A DNA stretch of 11,991 bases from Lysobacterales bacterium (GTDB lineage Bacteria > Pseudomonadota > Gammaproteobacteria > Xanthomonadales > Marinicellaceae), in assembly GCA_026990095.1 (NCBI GenBank), contig JALSIL010000465.1, forward strand, positions 1-11,991, in the 5' to 3' direction. The position numbers and the translations under genes were made by a program. The notes under the pieces are model-generated. The model was not told where the DNA came from, ran no database searches, and was given only the letters and a program-made list of their open reading frames with translations. Of the stretch, positions 1 through 6,896 are shown piece by piece; position 1 is the first letter of the stretch; every line of letters starts with the position of its first letter.

Positions 1-1016
1 CCATGAGAACGAACTGTGTCAAAAACCTTAAAAGCTAAATTATATGTCGCTTGCCCTTCACCGGATTCTATCGCATCAAAAAGGTATTGTTTGGCAAAGT
101 CTAGGTTCAAGGCTTGTCCCAAAAGCATGTCTTGGGACTGCGAGAAACAGGAAGCCATTTGGTAAGATTTAGTGCCAACTCTATTGGGTTTTGTGATGCC
201 ATTAATTTTTCGAGAAATAGCATCAGCCATCATTTGACCCATGAATGTCTTATCCGTCTTTAACACCTCAGCAATCTGATGACATTGTTCGTAAAACTCA
301 TTGTTCTTACAAAATTTTGAAAATTCTCTCATTGAAACTGGTTGAGCCATCATTATGCCCATAGATACCATATAAGATAAGCTTTCATGATAATTTTCAA
401 CAAAACTTTGTTCTAACAAGCCTTTTTCAATCAGTCTGAGTTCTTTAACCAAGGACAGTGTTTCCTCTTTATCTTGATTAAATAAAAAAGATGGGTTTTC
501 TTCATTAAATAAAGTAATCTCTTTTGATAAAATTAATGATAATTCAAATAAAAAAGAGTTGGAGTAAGTCCCTTGATTAGCAACTAAATCCAGCCAAGCT
601 ATAGCTATATTTTCATTTTTTTCATTATGCAGTTCATTTACATAAGTCATGATATTTTCAGGATCTACTTGTTGATGCACTTGGTGTATTTGTTTCTTAT
701 GGCACCAATTTTCTAAGTTTTTTTCGATATGACACAGGTTATCAGCTAAAAATAAAGTCTGCTCATCTGAACTGGTATTGATTGCTTTATCTAAGATTTT
801 CTTTATGGCTTGGACGTCCATTTCATCATCAGCCACAAAAGTCGAATAGCCAATTAATTGAATTTTGGGCGATGAGTGGTGACGTAAATAAGCATAGAGA
901 GCCTGGTTGTAAGCTTTATTCTGTGCCAGTTCTTCATCAGAAACATGAAAACTTTCTTGAGCAAAGCTTAATTGTGCGAGAATCAGTAAAAAGAATGCAT
1001 TGGTTTTGATAAACAT
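1..1016 (-). CDS. Exported protein of unknown function, C-terminus cut by window edge
   Basis: A minus-strand frame stays open from an ATG at 1016 to the window edge (338 complete codons), so the C-terminus is missing. The N-terminus is a typical Sec signal peptide: a Lys after the start, then a hydrophobic stretch (about residues 6-19) ending in Ser-Phe-Ala before Gln-Glu, so cleavage near residue 19 is likely and the protein is periplasmic or secreted. The rest is mainly helical, rich in Glu, Asn and Gln, with scattered Cys including a CHIEKNLENWC pair. Stretches with spaced Ala and Gly near the visible end resemble Sel1/TPR-like helical repeats, but this is only a resemblance. I do not recognise the family. 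A perfect TATAAT lies 32-37 bp upstream of the start; no good Shine-Dalgarno is visible. It is divergent from the DUF6502 gene and shares its control region. Confidence 0.75.
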   Translation of the reverse strand, partial: MFIKTNAFFLLILAQLSFAQESFHVSDEELAQNKAYNQALYAYLRHHSSPKIQLIGYSTFVADDEMDVQAIKKILDKAINTSSDEQTLFLADNLCHIEKNLENWCHKKQIHQVHQQVDPENIMTYVNELHNEKNENIAIAWLDLVANQGTYSNSFLFELSLILSKEITLFNEENPSFLFNQDKEETLSLVKELRLIEKGLLEQSFVENYHESLSYMVSMGIMMAQPVSMREFSKFCKNNEFYEQCHQIAEVLKTDKTFMGQMMADAISRKINGITKPNRVGTKSYQMASCFSQSQDMLLGQALNLDFAKQYLFDAIESGEGQATYNLAFKVFDTVRSH

Positions 1017-1048
1017 AAAAAATTTTCATACACAATCAATAAAATTTA

Positions 1049-1054
1049 ATTATA
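1049..1054 (-). promoter_or_regulatory. Candidate -10 box for the exported-protein gene
   Basis: A perfect TATAAT on the minus strand ends 32 bp before the ATG at 1016, which would give a leader of about 25 nt. No convincing -35 hexamer lies 16-18 bp upstream, so an activator or a weak promoter is possible. Confidence 0.4.
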
Positions 1055-1113
1055 CCTTATTTCCAATACAGAAATCTCTTTCTTTTTTAATTATTGTACT
1101 CAAGGAAATTTAT

Positions 1114-1193
1114 TTGCAATTATTTTTGCAATTATTTTTGCAATTATTTTTGCAATTTAGTTGACTTTTAACTATTTGCAACTAAAATTGCAA
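1114..1193. repeat. Array of six TTGCAA palindromes upstream of the DUF6502 gene
   Basis: TTGCAATTATTT repeats head to tail at 1114, 1126 and 1138, with a partial fourth copy at 1150. Two more TTGCAA cores lie at 1176 and 1188, again 12 bp apart. TTGCAA is its own reverse complement, so each core is a small dyad. The last two fall in the spacer and over the -10 box of the likely DUF6502 promoter, and the final one ends 2 bp before the start codon. This layout fits cooperative operator sites. Since the adjacent gene encodes a helix-turn-helix protein, autoregulation is the natural inference; slippage in low-complexity DNA is the alternative. Confidence 0.7.
1161..1188 (+). promoter_or_regulatory. 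Candidate promoter of the DUF6502 gene, possibly leaderless
   Basis: TTGACT (1161-1166) and TAAAAT (1183-1188) are separated by 16 bp and both match the sigma-70 consensus well. Transcription would begin about 1194-1196, at or next to the ATG at 1196. No Shine-Dalgarno precedes this ATG. The sequence therefore suggests a leaderless mRNA, with two TTGCAA palindromes overlapping the promoter. Confidence 0.45.
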
Positions 1194-1195
1194 AT

Positions 1196-2044
1196 ATGAA
1201 CAATGAAAAACACAACTCAAAAAAAATAAAAGAGGCCATTACGACAACAGCTCTAAAAATATTTAGTACTCTTGTACGTATTTTGTTACGCAATGGAGTG
1301 ACCTATAAAACTGCTTCACAGTGGCTGCGTTGGATTTATGTTGATATAGCAAGTAATGAATTTAAATTAGCTGGTCGCAAACAAAGCAAGTCTAGAGTGG
1401 CAATTTTAACAGGATTGTCCCGTATGGAAGTCGACCGATTAATGAAGTCTGAGCATCCTCACAAAACCACGGCGATTGATCAATACCACAGAGCATCTCG
1501 GGTATTAGATGGCTGGATACATGACCCTGCTTATCAAGACCTCAATGGCAAACCTTTAATGTTAAAATTTGATGGCTCGTCACCATCATTTACAAGTTTG
1601 GTTGAAAAATACTCTGGAGGAGTTCCTCCCCGGTCTATTAAAGACGAACTATTTCGAGTAAAAAGTATCGAATTATCTCCAGAGGGTTTAATCCAGTTAA
1701 GAAGTGCCTATTTTGTTACAATTAATGATAAAGACACACTTTATCAATTTGGCATGCTTGGATTTGCCACAAAGGCCTTAATGGAAACTATTGACTACAA
1801 CATGTATCAATGCAAAGACTCAAACAACACCCACCTACAGCTTGTTGCGAGCAACGATAATATTCCAATTGAAATACTGGATGATATTAAACAGAAACTT
1901 CAAGATTATGGCAGAAAGTGTGTTGTAGATGCGGATAAATACATGTTTGAAAAGACTGAAAAATCTACTGCCTCAAAACAAGTGAAACGAGCCGGTATTG
2001 GTGTTTACTATTTTGAGGACAGCAATTCTCAAGACCACTACTAA
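1196..2044 (+). CDS. DUF6502 family protein, probable helix-turn-helix regulator
   Basis: The 282-residue protein matches what I know of DUF6502: an N-terminal segment with an LLRNGVTYKTASQWLRWIYVD-like pattern (about residues 28-52), then GRKQSKSRVAILTGLSR (about 61-77), which reads as a helix-turn-helix, and a C-terminal GIGVYYFED ending. It has no signal peptide and should be cytoplasmic. The family function is unknown; DNA binding is inferred from the helix-turn-helix and from the TTGCAA palindromes packed against its start. ATG 1196 is the first start in the frame and fits the family N-terminus; the lack of a Shine-Dalgarno fits a leaderless transcript. The downstream secreted-protein gene begins 48 bp after its TAA on the same strand, so co-transcription is likely. 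Family assignment is from memory of conserved motifs. Confidence 0.85.
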   Translation: MNNEKHNSKKIKEAITTTALKIFSTLVRILLRNGVTYKTASQWLRWIYVDIASNEFKLAGRKQSKSRVAILTGLSRMEVDRLMKSEHPHKTTAIDQYHRASRVLDGWIHDPAYQDLNGKPLMLKFDGSSPSFTSLVEKYSGGVPPRSIKDELFRVKSIELSPEGLIQLRSAYFVTINDKDTLYQFGMLGFATKALMETIDYNMYQCKDSNNTHLQLVASNDNIPIEILDDIKQKLQDYGRKCVVDADKYMFEKTEKSTASKQVKRAGIGVYYFEDSNSQDHY

Positions 2045-2081
2045 AAAATTATTTAAACTATTTTATAAAATTATTAATACA

Positions 2082-2086
2082 AGAGA
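2082..2086 (+). promoter_or_regulatory. Ribosome binding site of the secreted repeat protein
   Basis: AGAGA lies 6 nt before the ATG at 2093, and no terminator-like hairpin is seen in the 48-bp gap after the DUF6502 gene. This supports the chosen start and translation from a shared mRNA. Confidence 0.45.
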
Positions 2087-2092
2087 ATCGAT

Positions 2093-3718
2093 ATGAACAA
2101 AGAAAAGAAAAATACATTAAATTCCATTATTGGCACAACATTAGTTTTGTTACTAATGCTTGTTTCTATTCCAATTAATGCTGTTACTATTACAAAGGGT
2201 TTTACAGGACTTTGGCATCAACCAGAACATGAAAGTCAAGGTTTTGACTTACAAATTATTGATCAAAACGGAAAGCCTCAAGCACTTGTATACTGGTACA
2301 CCTATGATGTTACTGGAAACCCAATGTGGTTGTCAGGTCTTGGTGACATACATGGCAATTCTGTTAGCATGGATTTAATGACTGTTACAGGAGTTACCAA
2401 CTTACAAGTAACCAACCCGAATACTCGCAACGAGGTTATATTGGCAACAGCCACCTTTACCTTTGACAACTGCTCTAGTGGTAATGTTGATGTTACTCCC
2501 AGTGCTATCAACAATCCAGGACAATCAAACTCTATTAGTGGAACAGGCGGTTTTATATCTATTGAACGATTAACCTCAATTCAAAGCAATGTATGCAGTG
2601 GTGGAATATCGGACAACACGCCAGCTGATGATAATGATGTGGAATATAAACAATTTATGGGAAATACTGGTGTTTATGCTGGTGGAAACGCTCGTTTTGA
2701 ATTTGAGCAAGACAGAGAAAACTCAGAGTTTGAAGTAGAAGTAGAGGACATACCAGTTGGCAGTTATAGTTTGCGCGTAGATGGAATTGTTCGAAGTCAA
2801 ATTAATGTTGTAACTAAAAACAGCGGTACTGAGGGCATTGTTGAATTTGAATCACCAATTAATGAAGGTAAAATTTTATTAGATTTTGACCCTCGCAATA
2901 AACTTATAGAAGTTTTACAAGGCAGTACTGTTTTATTTTCCAGTGAATTTATTCCTAGTGCAAGCACCAGTACGACAACGACACCTCAAAGCACAGGAGC
3001 ACCAGACTATGACAATGAAGTTGAAACTAAAATGATAATGAACAACACAGGTGTTATTGTATCAGCACGTGGTGAGGTTGAGCTTGATCAAGAGCCGAAT
3101 GAAGTTGAGTTTGAAGTTGAAATTGAAGACTTACCCTTAGGAAATTATAGCTTATTTGTTGACGGTATAGAAAAGGGTATAATTACAGTAATATTTGATG
3201 ACGGTGGTAATGAGGGAGAAATTGAGTTTCGTTATCCAAAAGAAACGGGCAAGCCATTACTGGACTTTGATCCAAGAGGAAAACTTATCGAGGTTCGCCA
3301 AAATGGTACAACAATACTAGAAGTTGAGTTTACTGGTACAGCAAATAACACTCCAGGAACAGGCAACCCAGTCACCAACGGAGCCCCACCATTTGCAAAC
3401 AACATTGAAACCAAAAGATTTTTAATCAATACGGGCGTAATAGGCTCGGCTCGTGGCGAGGTTGAGCTTGAGCAGGAACTCAATGAAGTGGAGTTTGAAG
3501 TAGAAATTGAAAACGTACCATTAGGAAACTACAGCTTATTTGTTGGTGGAGTTGACAAAGGGATAATAACTGTTTATAACGATGATGATGGTACTGAGGG
3601 AGAAATTGAGTTTAGTTTTCCACAAGAATTCAACAATCCCTTGCTTGATTTTGACCCAAGAGGTCAATTAATAGAAGTTCGCCAAAATGGCACAACAATA
3701 CTCCAAGTAGTTTTTTAA
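2093..3718 (+). CDS. Secreted acidic protein with three 104-residue repeats
   Basis: The 541-residue protein starts with a Lys-rich end and a hydrophobic core (about residues 12-29) with likely cleavage after INA (residue 30). Residues 36-170 form one domain with GLWHQPEHESQGF and a Trp/Tyr-rich YWYTYDVTGNPMWLSGLG segment, a pattern seen in many exported proteins of gammaproteobacteria, plus two Cys (127, 168) that could pair. Then come three repeats of exactly 104 residues (183-286, 310-413, 438-541) joined by Thr/Pro/Gly-rich linkers of 23-24 residues. Each contains a run like EFEVEIED, then GNYSLFVDG, EGEIEF, LDFDPRG and LIEV. Repeats 2 and 3 are about three quarters identical by hand alignment; repeat 1 is more distant. 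The alternating acidic/hydrophobic pattern predicts beta structure. No enzymatic motif is visible; a binding, adhesive or matrix role is possible but unproven. Confidence 0.85.
   Translation: MNKEKKNTLNSIIGTTLVLLLMLVSIPINAVTITKGFTGLWHQPEHESQGFDLQIIDQNGKPQALVYWYTYDVTGNPMWLSGLGDIHGNSVSMDLMTVTGVTNLQVTNPNTRNEVILATATFTFDNCSSGNVDVTPSAINNPGQSNSISGTGGFISIERLTSIQSNVCSGGISDNTPADDNDVEYKQFMGNTGVYAGGNARFEFEQDRENSEFEVEVEDIPVGSYSLRVDGIVRSQINVVTKNSGTEGIVEFESPINEGKILLDFDPRNKLIEVLQGSTVLFSSEFIPSASTSTTTTPQSTGAPDYDNEVETKMIMNNTGVIVSARGEVELDQEPNEVEFEVEIEDLPLGNYSLFVDGIEKGIITVIFDDGGNEGEIEFRYPKETGKPLLDFDPRGKLIEVRQNGTTILEVEFTGTANNTPGTGNPVTNGAPPFANNIETKRFLINTGVIGSARGEVELEQELNEVEFEVEIENVPLGNYSLFVGGVDKGIITVYNDDDGTEGEIEFSFPQEFNNPLLDFDPRGQLIEVRQNGTTILQVVF
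2639..3715 (+). repeat. Three in-frame tandem repeats, period about 381 bp
   Basis: Coding repeats at 2639-2950, 3020-3331 and 3404-3715, each 312 nt. The last two are clearly similar at DNA level, for example around the shared CGCCAAAATGG near their ends. This points to a recent internal duplication. The protein ends exactly at the end of the third unit. Confidence 0.85.
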
Positions 3719-3741
3719 CACTATAACATACCGCAGTATTA

Positions 3742-3824
3742 ATTAACCTTGCAAATAGTTTTAGTCATCAGGTTACAAGAATCTCTTGTTCTCCTGATGA
3801 CTAAAATTTCTCCGCAAGGTTAAT
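3742..3824. repeat. Long three-tier inverted repeat (stem-loop) without U-tract
   Basis: Three nested perfect arms: 3742-3752 with 3814-3824 (11 bp, ATTAACCTTGC), 3759-3772 with 3793-3806 (14 bp, TTTTAGTCATCAGG) and 3775-3780 with 3784-3789 (6 bp, ACAAGA), giving 31 paired positions in 83 nt with small internal loops. It starts 23 bp after the stop of the secreted-protein gene. Neither side has a run of T, so it is not a standard terminator. It could be a 3' mRNA stabilising stem or a small palindromic repeat element. Confidence 0.75.
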
Positions 3825-3919
3825 AGACCAAATCATCCAAGTAATTGCCTTTACTCTGTAGATAAATACCAGCACAACCAATAAATTTGTTTTAACATTT
3901 GCAAAAAAAACCTAAAGTT

Positions 3920-3949
3920 AACATGGTTACAATATAACTATGTTTTTTT
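3920..3949 (+). terminator. Candidate intrinsic terminator of the DUF6502/secreted-protein unit
   Basis: AACATGGTTA (3920-3929) pairs with TAACTATGTT (3935-3944), with one G-U, around a 5-nt loop, followed by seven T at 3943-3949. The stem is poor in GC. On the minus strand the same stem is followed, 9 nt later, by eight T (complement of 3903-3910), so it may also stop the convergent kinase operon. The rest of 3719-4039 shows no gene; a 10-bp inverted repeat with one mismatch (3955-3964 and 4020-4029) lies just past the kinase stop. Confidence 0.45.
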
Positions 3950-4039
3950 AAGTTCTACATTCGCAACTCAAATTTAAAGCTCACCTATCGCTTCAGCAGA
4001 ACAACCAAGGAGTGAATAAGCAAATGTAGGCTTAAATAT

Positions 4040-6805
4040 CTAAAGGGTGTTTCTTAGTCGTTCAAAGGCTTTTAATTGCAAATTAATTTCTGCAATATCA
4101 AATAATTCAATGCTATTGTTGAGTGTGTGAATATAAGTTTCTAGTTTATTGGATTTGTATTCTTGATTGCATCTTTTAAGGCATTGTGCAAATTCTGAAA
4201 TGTCACATAAGTGGTTAGATTCTGTTGCCTTTTCCCATAAGTAATTGCATTTAATATTGATATTATGAAGCAGTTCTTCTTTTTGCTGGCAACTTAAATG
4301 TTTATCCGTAATTATGGACTTTTCATTAATTGGCAGTGTCGCGTTTTCAGTATGGCTCAAGTATTTTGCAAGCAATTTAATGAGTTGATTTTTTTCAATG
4401 GGTTTACGAATATATTCATCAAAAAGAACACTAGTTGACTCATCATTAGAGTCAAGTGTTGATGCCGTTAAGGCGATAATTGGTAATTTCTGGTCAAGTT
4501 GTTTTATGTGCTCTGTTGCGGTATAGCCATCCATCTTGGGCATGCGAATATCCATTAAAATGAGGTCAATTTTATTGCTTTTTACTGCCTGGATTGCTTC
4601 TAAGCCATTTACAGCCTCAACAAATTCAAGCCCTGATTGTGAAAAAATTTCAGTGATTAGAAAACGATTGTAGTTAATGTCATCGACAATGAGTATCCGT
4701 GCTTTTTCAAAGTATATTTGTTGCTCGGTTTTTTGTGTAGCAAAATTAATTTCACTGGTATCTATAGCGGCAATATCGATGCTATTTAATCGCACTGAAA
4801 AGGTGGAGCCTTTATTTTTTATACTCTTGACTGAGATGCTACCATTCATTTTATCAATTATTTTTTTAGAAATCGCAAGACCAAGCCCCGTGCCTTTGTA
4901 GAGGTTATGATCCTGACCTTCTTGTTGTTCAAAAGGGTTGAAAATGGTCTTTAGCTGGTCTTGAGCAATGCCGATTCCAGTATCAGAAATTTCAATCAAT
5001 AAATCAACTTTACTGTAGTGGTCATCAACGGCAATAATTTTCGCAGTAAATTTTATGCTCCCTTTTTCGGTAAACTTGAGGGCATTTCCTAAAAGGTTTA
5101 ACAAGACTTGACGAAAATTTTTGAAATCGAGAATAAGACTGTGAGGGATGGTGGAATCAATATCAATTTCAAAGGCTAAGTCTTTTTTATTAATACTCAC
5201 AGAGAATAATTGGCAAATTTCGTTGAATAAGTCGTGCAGGTTGACGGCTTTTGCTTGAATTTCAAATTTGCCAGCTTCTATTTTTGATAAATCTAAAATA
5301 TCGTTTATCAGACTTAAAAGGTTGTTCCCAGCCTGTTTTATCGTGTAAATGATTTTATTTGTTTTTTTATCATTAATGCGCTGAGCTAAGACATCAGTAA
5401 AACCGATGATAGCATTCATTGGGGTTCTAATTTCATGCGACATATTGGCTAAAAATTGACTCTTTGCTTTATTGGCTTTGTTGGCTTGTTTTTGCGCATC
5501 AAACAACTGTTGGGTAAGCTTAACGTGATTAGTAATGTCACGCCATAGGATATAGATGGCATTTTCACCCAAGTATTTTATGGGTATTTGAATCACATCT
5601 ATCCAAAAGTCCGCCTTATTTTTTGAGCGAGCCTTTAATTTATATCGAGCATAACCCTCGTCAACACATTTGCGTATCATGTTTTTGATTAATGTAATTG
5701 AGTTAGAACCATCGGGTTGAGTGACCTGGATTAAATCGGTTATATCGGAATTTAAGAGCTCTTGCTTTGAGGGGAAGCCCAGCATGGAAATAGCGGTTTT
5801 ATTGCAATCAACAAGTTGTTTATTGATTGCCACCATAATGCCGTCAGGGGAATTTTCTATAAGTCTCCTGAAGGTTTCTCTTTCTTGTCTTAATTCTTGT
5901 TGAACTTTTTTTCGTTTTTTAATTTCAGTTGAAAGCACCCACGCACGTAAAATTAATAGCAACGAAATAAGCGTTAATAACACAAGAGTCCACAGCAATA
6001 AAGGGTTTGTTTTTTTCTTTTGCCATTTAATAAAAATTTTATTTTTTATTGTTGGACTAATATCGGCTAACGCAGCGTTTAAAATACTGATTAACATGTG
6101 ATTGTCTTTACTCGTTGCCATGTATAAACGATTAAGCGGCATTTTTTTTGAAGACATTAAAGGCACAATACTATTCACAGATAGCTTGTCAAGGGTGTAG
6201 CTTAAGGCAGTGTACGAGTCATATAACATATCAGCCTTATTCTCCAGAACGGCAAAAATAGCCTCCGTCAATGTGTTTGTGGAGATGATTTCTAAATTAG
6301 GATAATATTGGTTAAGTTGTTTTGCATAGGAAAAGTCTTTTGGAATAGCCACACGTAAAGTGGTTAAGTCATCTATTGAGGTTGTTTCTATGTTATCTCG
6401 TATAAAAAAATAGTTGAAAACATCGTAATATGGTTGTGTAAAAATAAGAAATTCTTCTCTTTGTGGGGATTTATTCAAAATAGGTAATAAATCGATTTCT
6501 CCGTTCTTGATTTTAGTTAAATTATTATTCCATTGGTCAATTTCCATAACAAAAATTAGACCCGTTTTTTGCGATATCAACTCAAGAATATCGTGACTTA
6601 TGCCCTTGTGTTGCAAGGTGTTATTTGGTTTTTTTTCAACAAAGTCAAAAGGCGACCAATCCAGCCCTCCTGCTGTTTTGATTATTGGGTGTTGCTTTAT
6701 CCATTGCAATTGTGCGTAAGTAAGTTCTGTTGTGGTATAGCCGTTTGAGTAATGCAATACCAAAAACAAATAGAGGCTAAGCTTGAATAATTTGAGCCAC
6801 TTCAT
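4040..6805 (-). CDS. BvgS-type hybrid sensor histidine kinase with periplasmic SBP_bac_3 domain
   Basis: The 921-residue membrane protein senses a ligand and starts a phosphorelay. Domain order: signal peptide or anchor (1-22), periplasmic amino-acid-binding-like SBP_bac_3 domain (about 29-262), one membrane segment (268-291), PAS (about 309-428), short coiled coil, HisKA with SHEIRTP and phospho-acceptor His457, HATPase_c with N-box Asn570/Asn574, DTGIG at Asp608 and GTGLGL at 638-643, then a receiver domain (702-816) with Asp708/Asp709, acceptor Asp752 and Lys801. The last 100 residues are helical but lack an Hpt His-x-x-Lys-Gly signature, so a separate Hpt or direct transfer is needed. The ATG at 6805 lies inside the ancestral 3' end of the HD-GYP gene, which implies co-transcription and translational coupling; its own Shine-Dalgarno is poor. 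The likely partner is that HD-GYP regulator. The ligand cannot be told. Confidence 0.93.
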   Translation of the reverse strand: MKWLKLFKLSLYLFLVLHYSNGYTTTELTYAQLQWIKQHPIIKTAGGLDWSPFDFVEKKPNNTLQHKGISHDILELISQKTGLIFVMEIDQWNNNLTKIKNGEIDLLPILNKSPQREEFLIFTQPYYDVFNYFFIRDNIETTSIDDLTTLRVAIPKDFSYAKQLNQYYPNLEIISTNTLTEAIFAVLENKADMLYDSYTALSYTLDKLSVNSIVPLMSSKKMPLNRLYMATSKDNHMLISILNAALADISPTIKNKIFIKWQKKKTNPLLLWTLVLLTLISLLLILRAWVLSTEIKKRKKVQQELRQERETFRRLIENSPDGIMVAINKQLVDCNKTAISMLGFPSKQELLNSDITDLIQVTQPDGSNSITLIKNMIRKCVDEGYARYKLKARSKNKADFWIDVIQIPIKYLGENAIYILWRDITNHVKLTQQLFDAQKQANKANKAKSQFLANMSHEIRTPMNAIIGFTDVLAQRINDKKTNKIIYTIKQAGNNLLSLINDILDLSKIEAGKFEIQAKAVNLHDLFNEICQLFSVSINKKDLAFEIDIDSTIPHSLILDFKNFRQVLLNLLGNALKFTEKGSIKFTAKIIAVDDHYSKVDLLIEISDTGIGIAQDQLKTIFNPFEQQEGQDHNLYKGTGLGLAISKKIIDKMNGSISVKSIKNKGSTFSVRLNSIDIAAIDTSEINFATQKTEQQIYFEKARILIVDDINYNRFLITEIFSQSGLEFVEAVNGLEAIQAVKSNKIDLILMDIRMPKMDGYTATEHIKQLDQKLPIIALTASTLDSNDESTSVLFDEYIRKPIEKNQLIKLLAKYLSHTENATLPINEKSIITDKHLSCQQKEELLHNINIKCNYLWEKATESNHLCDISEFAQCLKRCNQEYKSNKLETYIHTLNNSIELFDIAEINLQLKAFERLRNTL

Positions 6806-6896
6806 CTAGGTTTTCAATTAAAATTTCTACTAATATAGGGTCAAAGTGTTTACCTTTTTCTCTTTTGATATATTTAACAGATTCTTCAATAGTTCA
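6777..6896 (-). pseudogene. Disconnected C-terminal tail of the HD-GYP gene beyond the in-frame TGA
   Basis: In the same frame as the HD-GYP gene, the codons after TGA 6894-6896 read TIEESVKYIKREKGKHFDP and on to a TAG at 6777-6779 (38 codons). The GKHFDP motif is the usual C-terminal signature of HD-GYP domains, so this was, or still is, part of that protein. No frameshift is needed; one base change (TGG to TGA) explains it. The tail overlaps the kinase gene start by 29 nt, as expected for a coupled pair. It could be a nonsense mutation, a sequencing error or a readthrough site. Confidence 0.8.

Noticed and set aside
782..1009. Plus-strand open frame of 75 codons
   Set aside because: It lies fully opposite the exported-protein gene, whose frame has a clear signal peptide and runs beyond it.
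1114..1156. CRISPR array or replication iterons
   Set aside because: The unit is 12 bp with no spacers, and no replication gene is adjacent; a promoter-linked operator array fits better.
2302..3483. Minus-strand open frames at 2302-2514 and 3232-3483
   Set aside because: Both are shadows inside the secreted repeat-protein gene, without start signals or recognisable features.
3742..3824. Integron attC site
   Set aside because: The arms are of the right size, but the outer ends do not fit the RYYYAAC and GTTRRRY core sites, and no integrase or cassette array is present.
4677..5903. Plus-strand open frames at 4677-4901 and 5721-5903
   Set aside because: They are antisense to the kinase ATPase and PAS regions, whose motifs are complete.
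6894..6896. Reassigned UGA = Trp genetic code
   Set aside because: RadC terminates at TGA at the normal family length, and Trp is encoded by TGG throughout the window.
6894..6896. Selenocysteine codon
   Set aside because: The family has Trp at this position, not Cys, and nothing suggests a selenoprotein.
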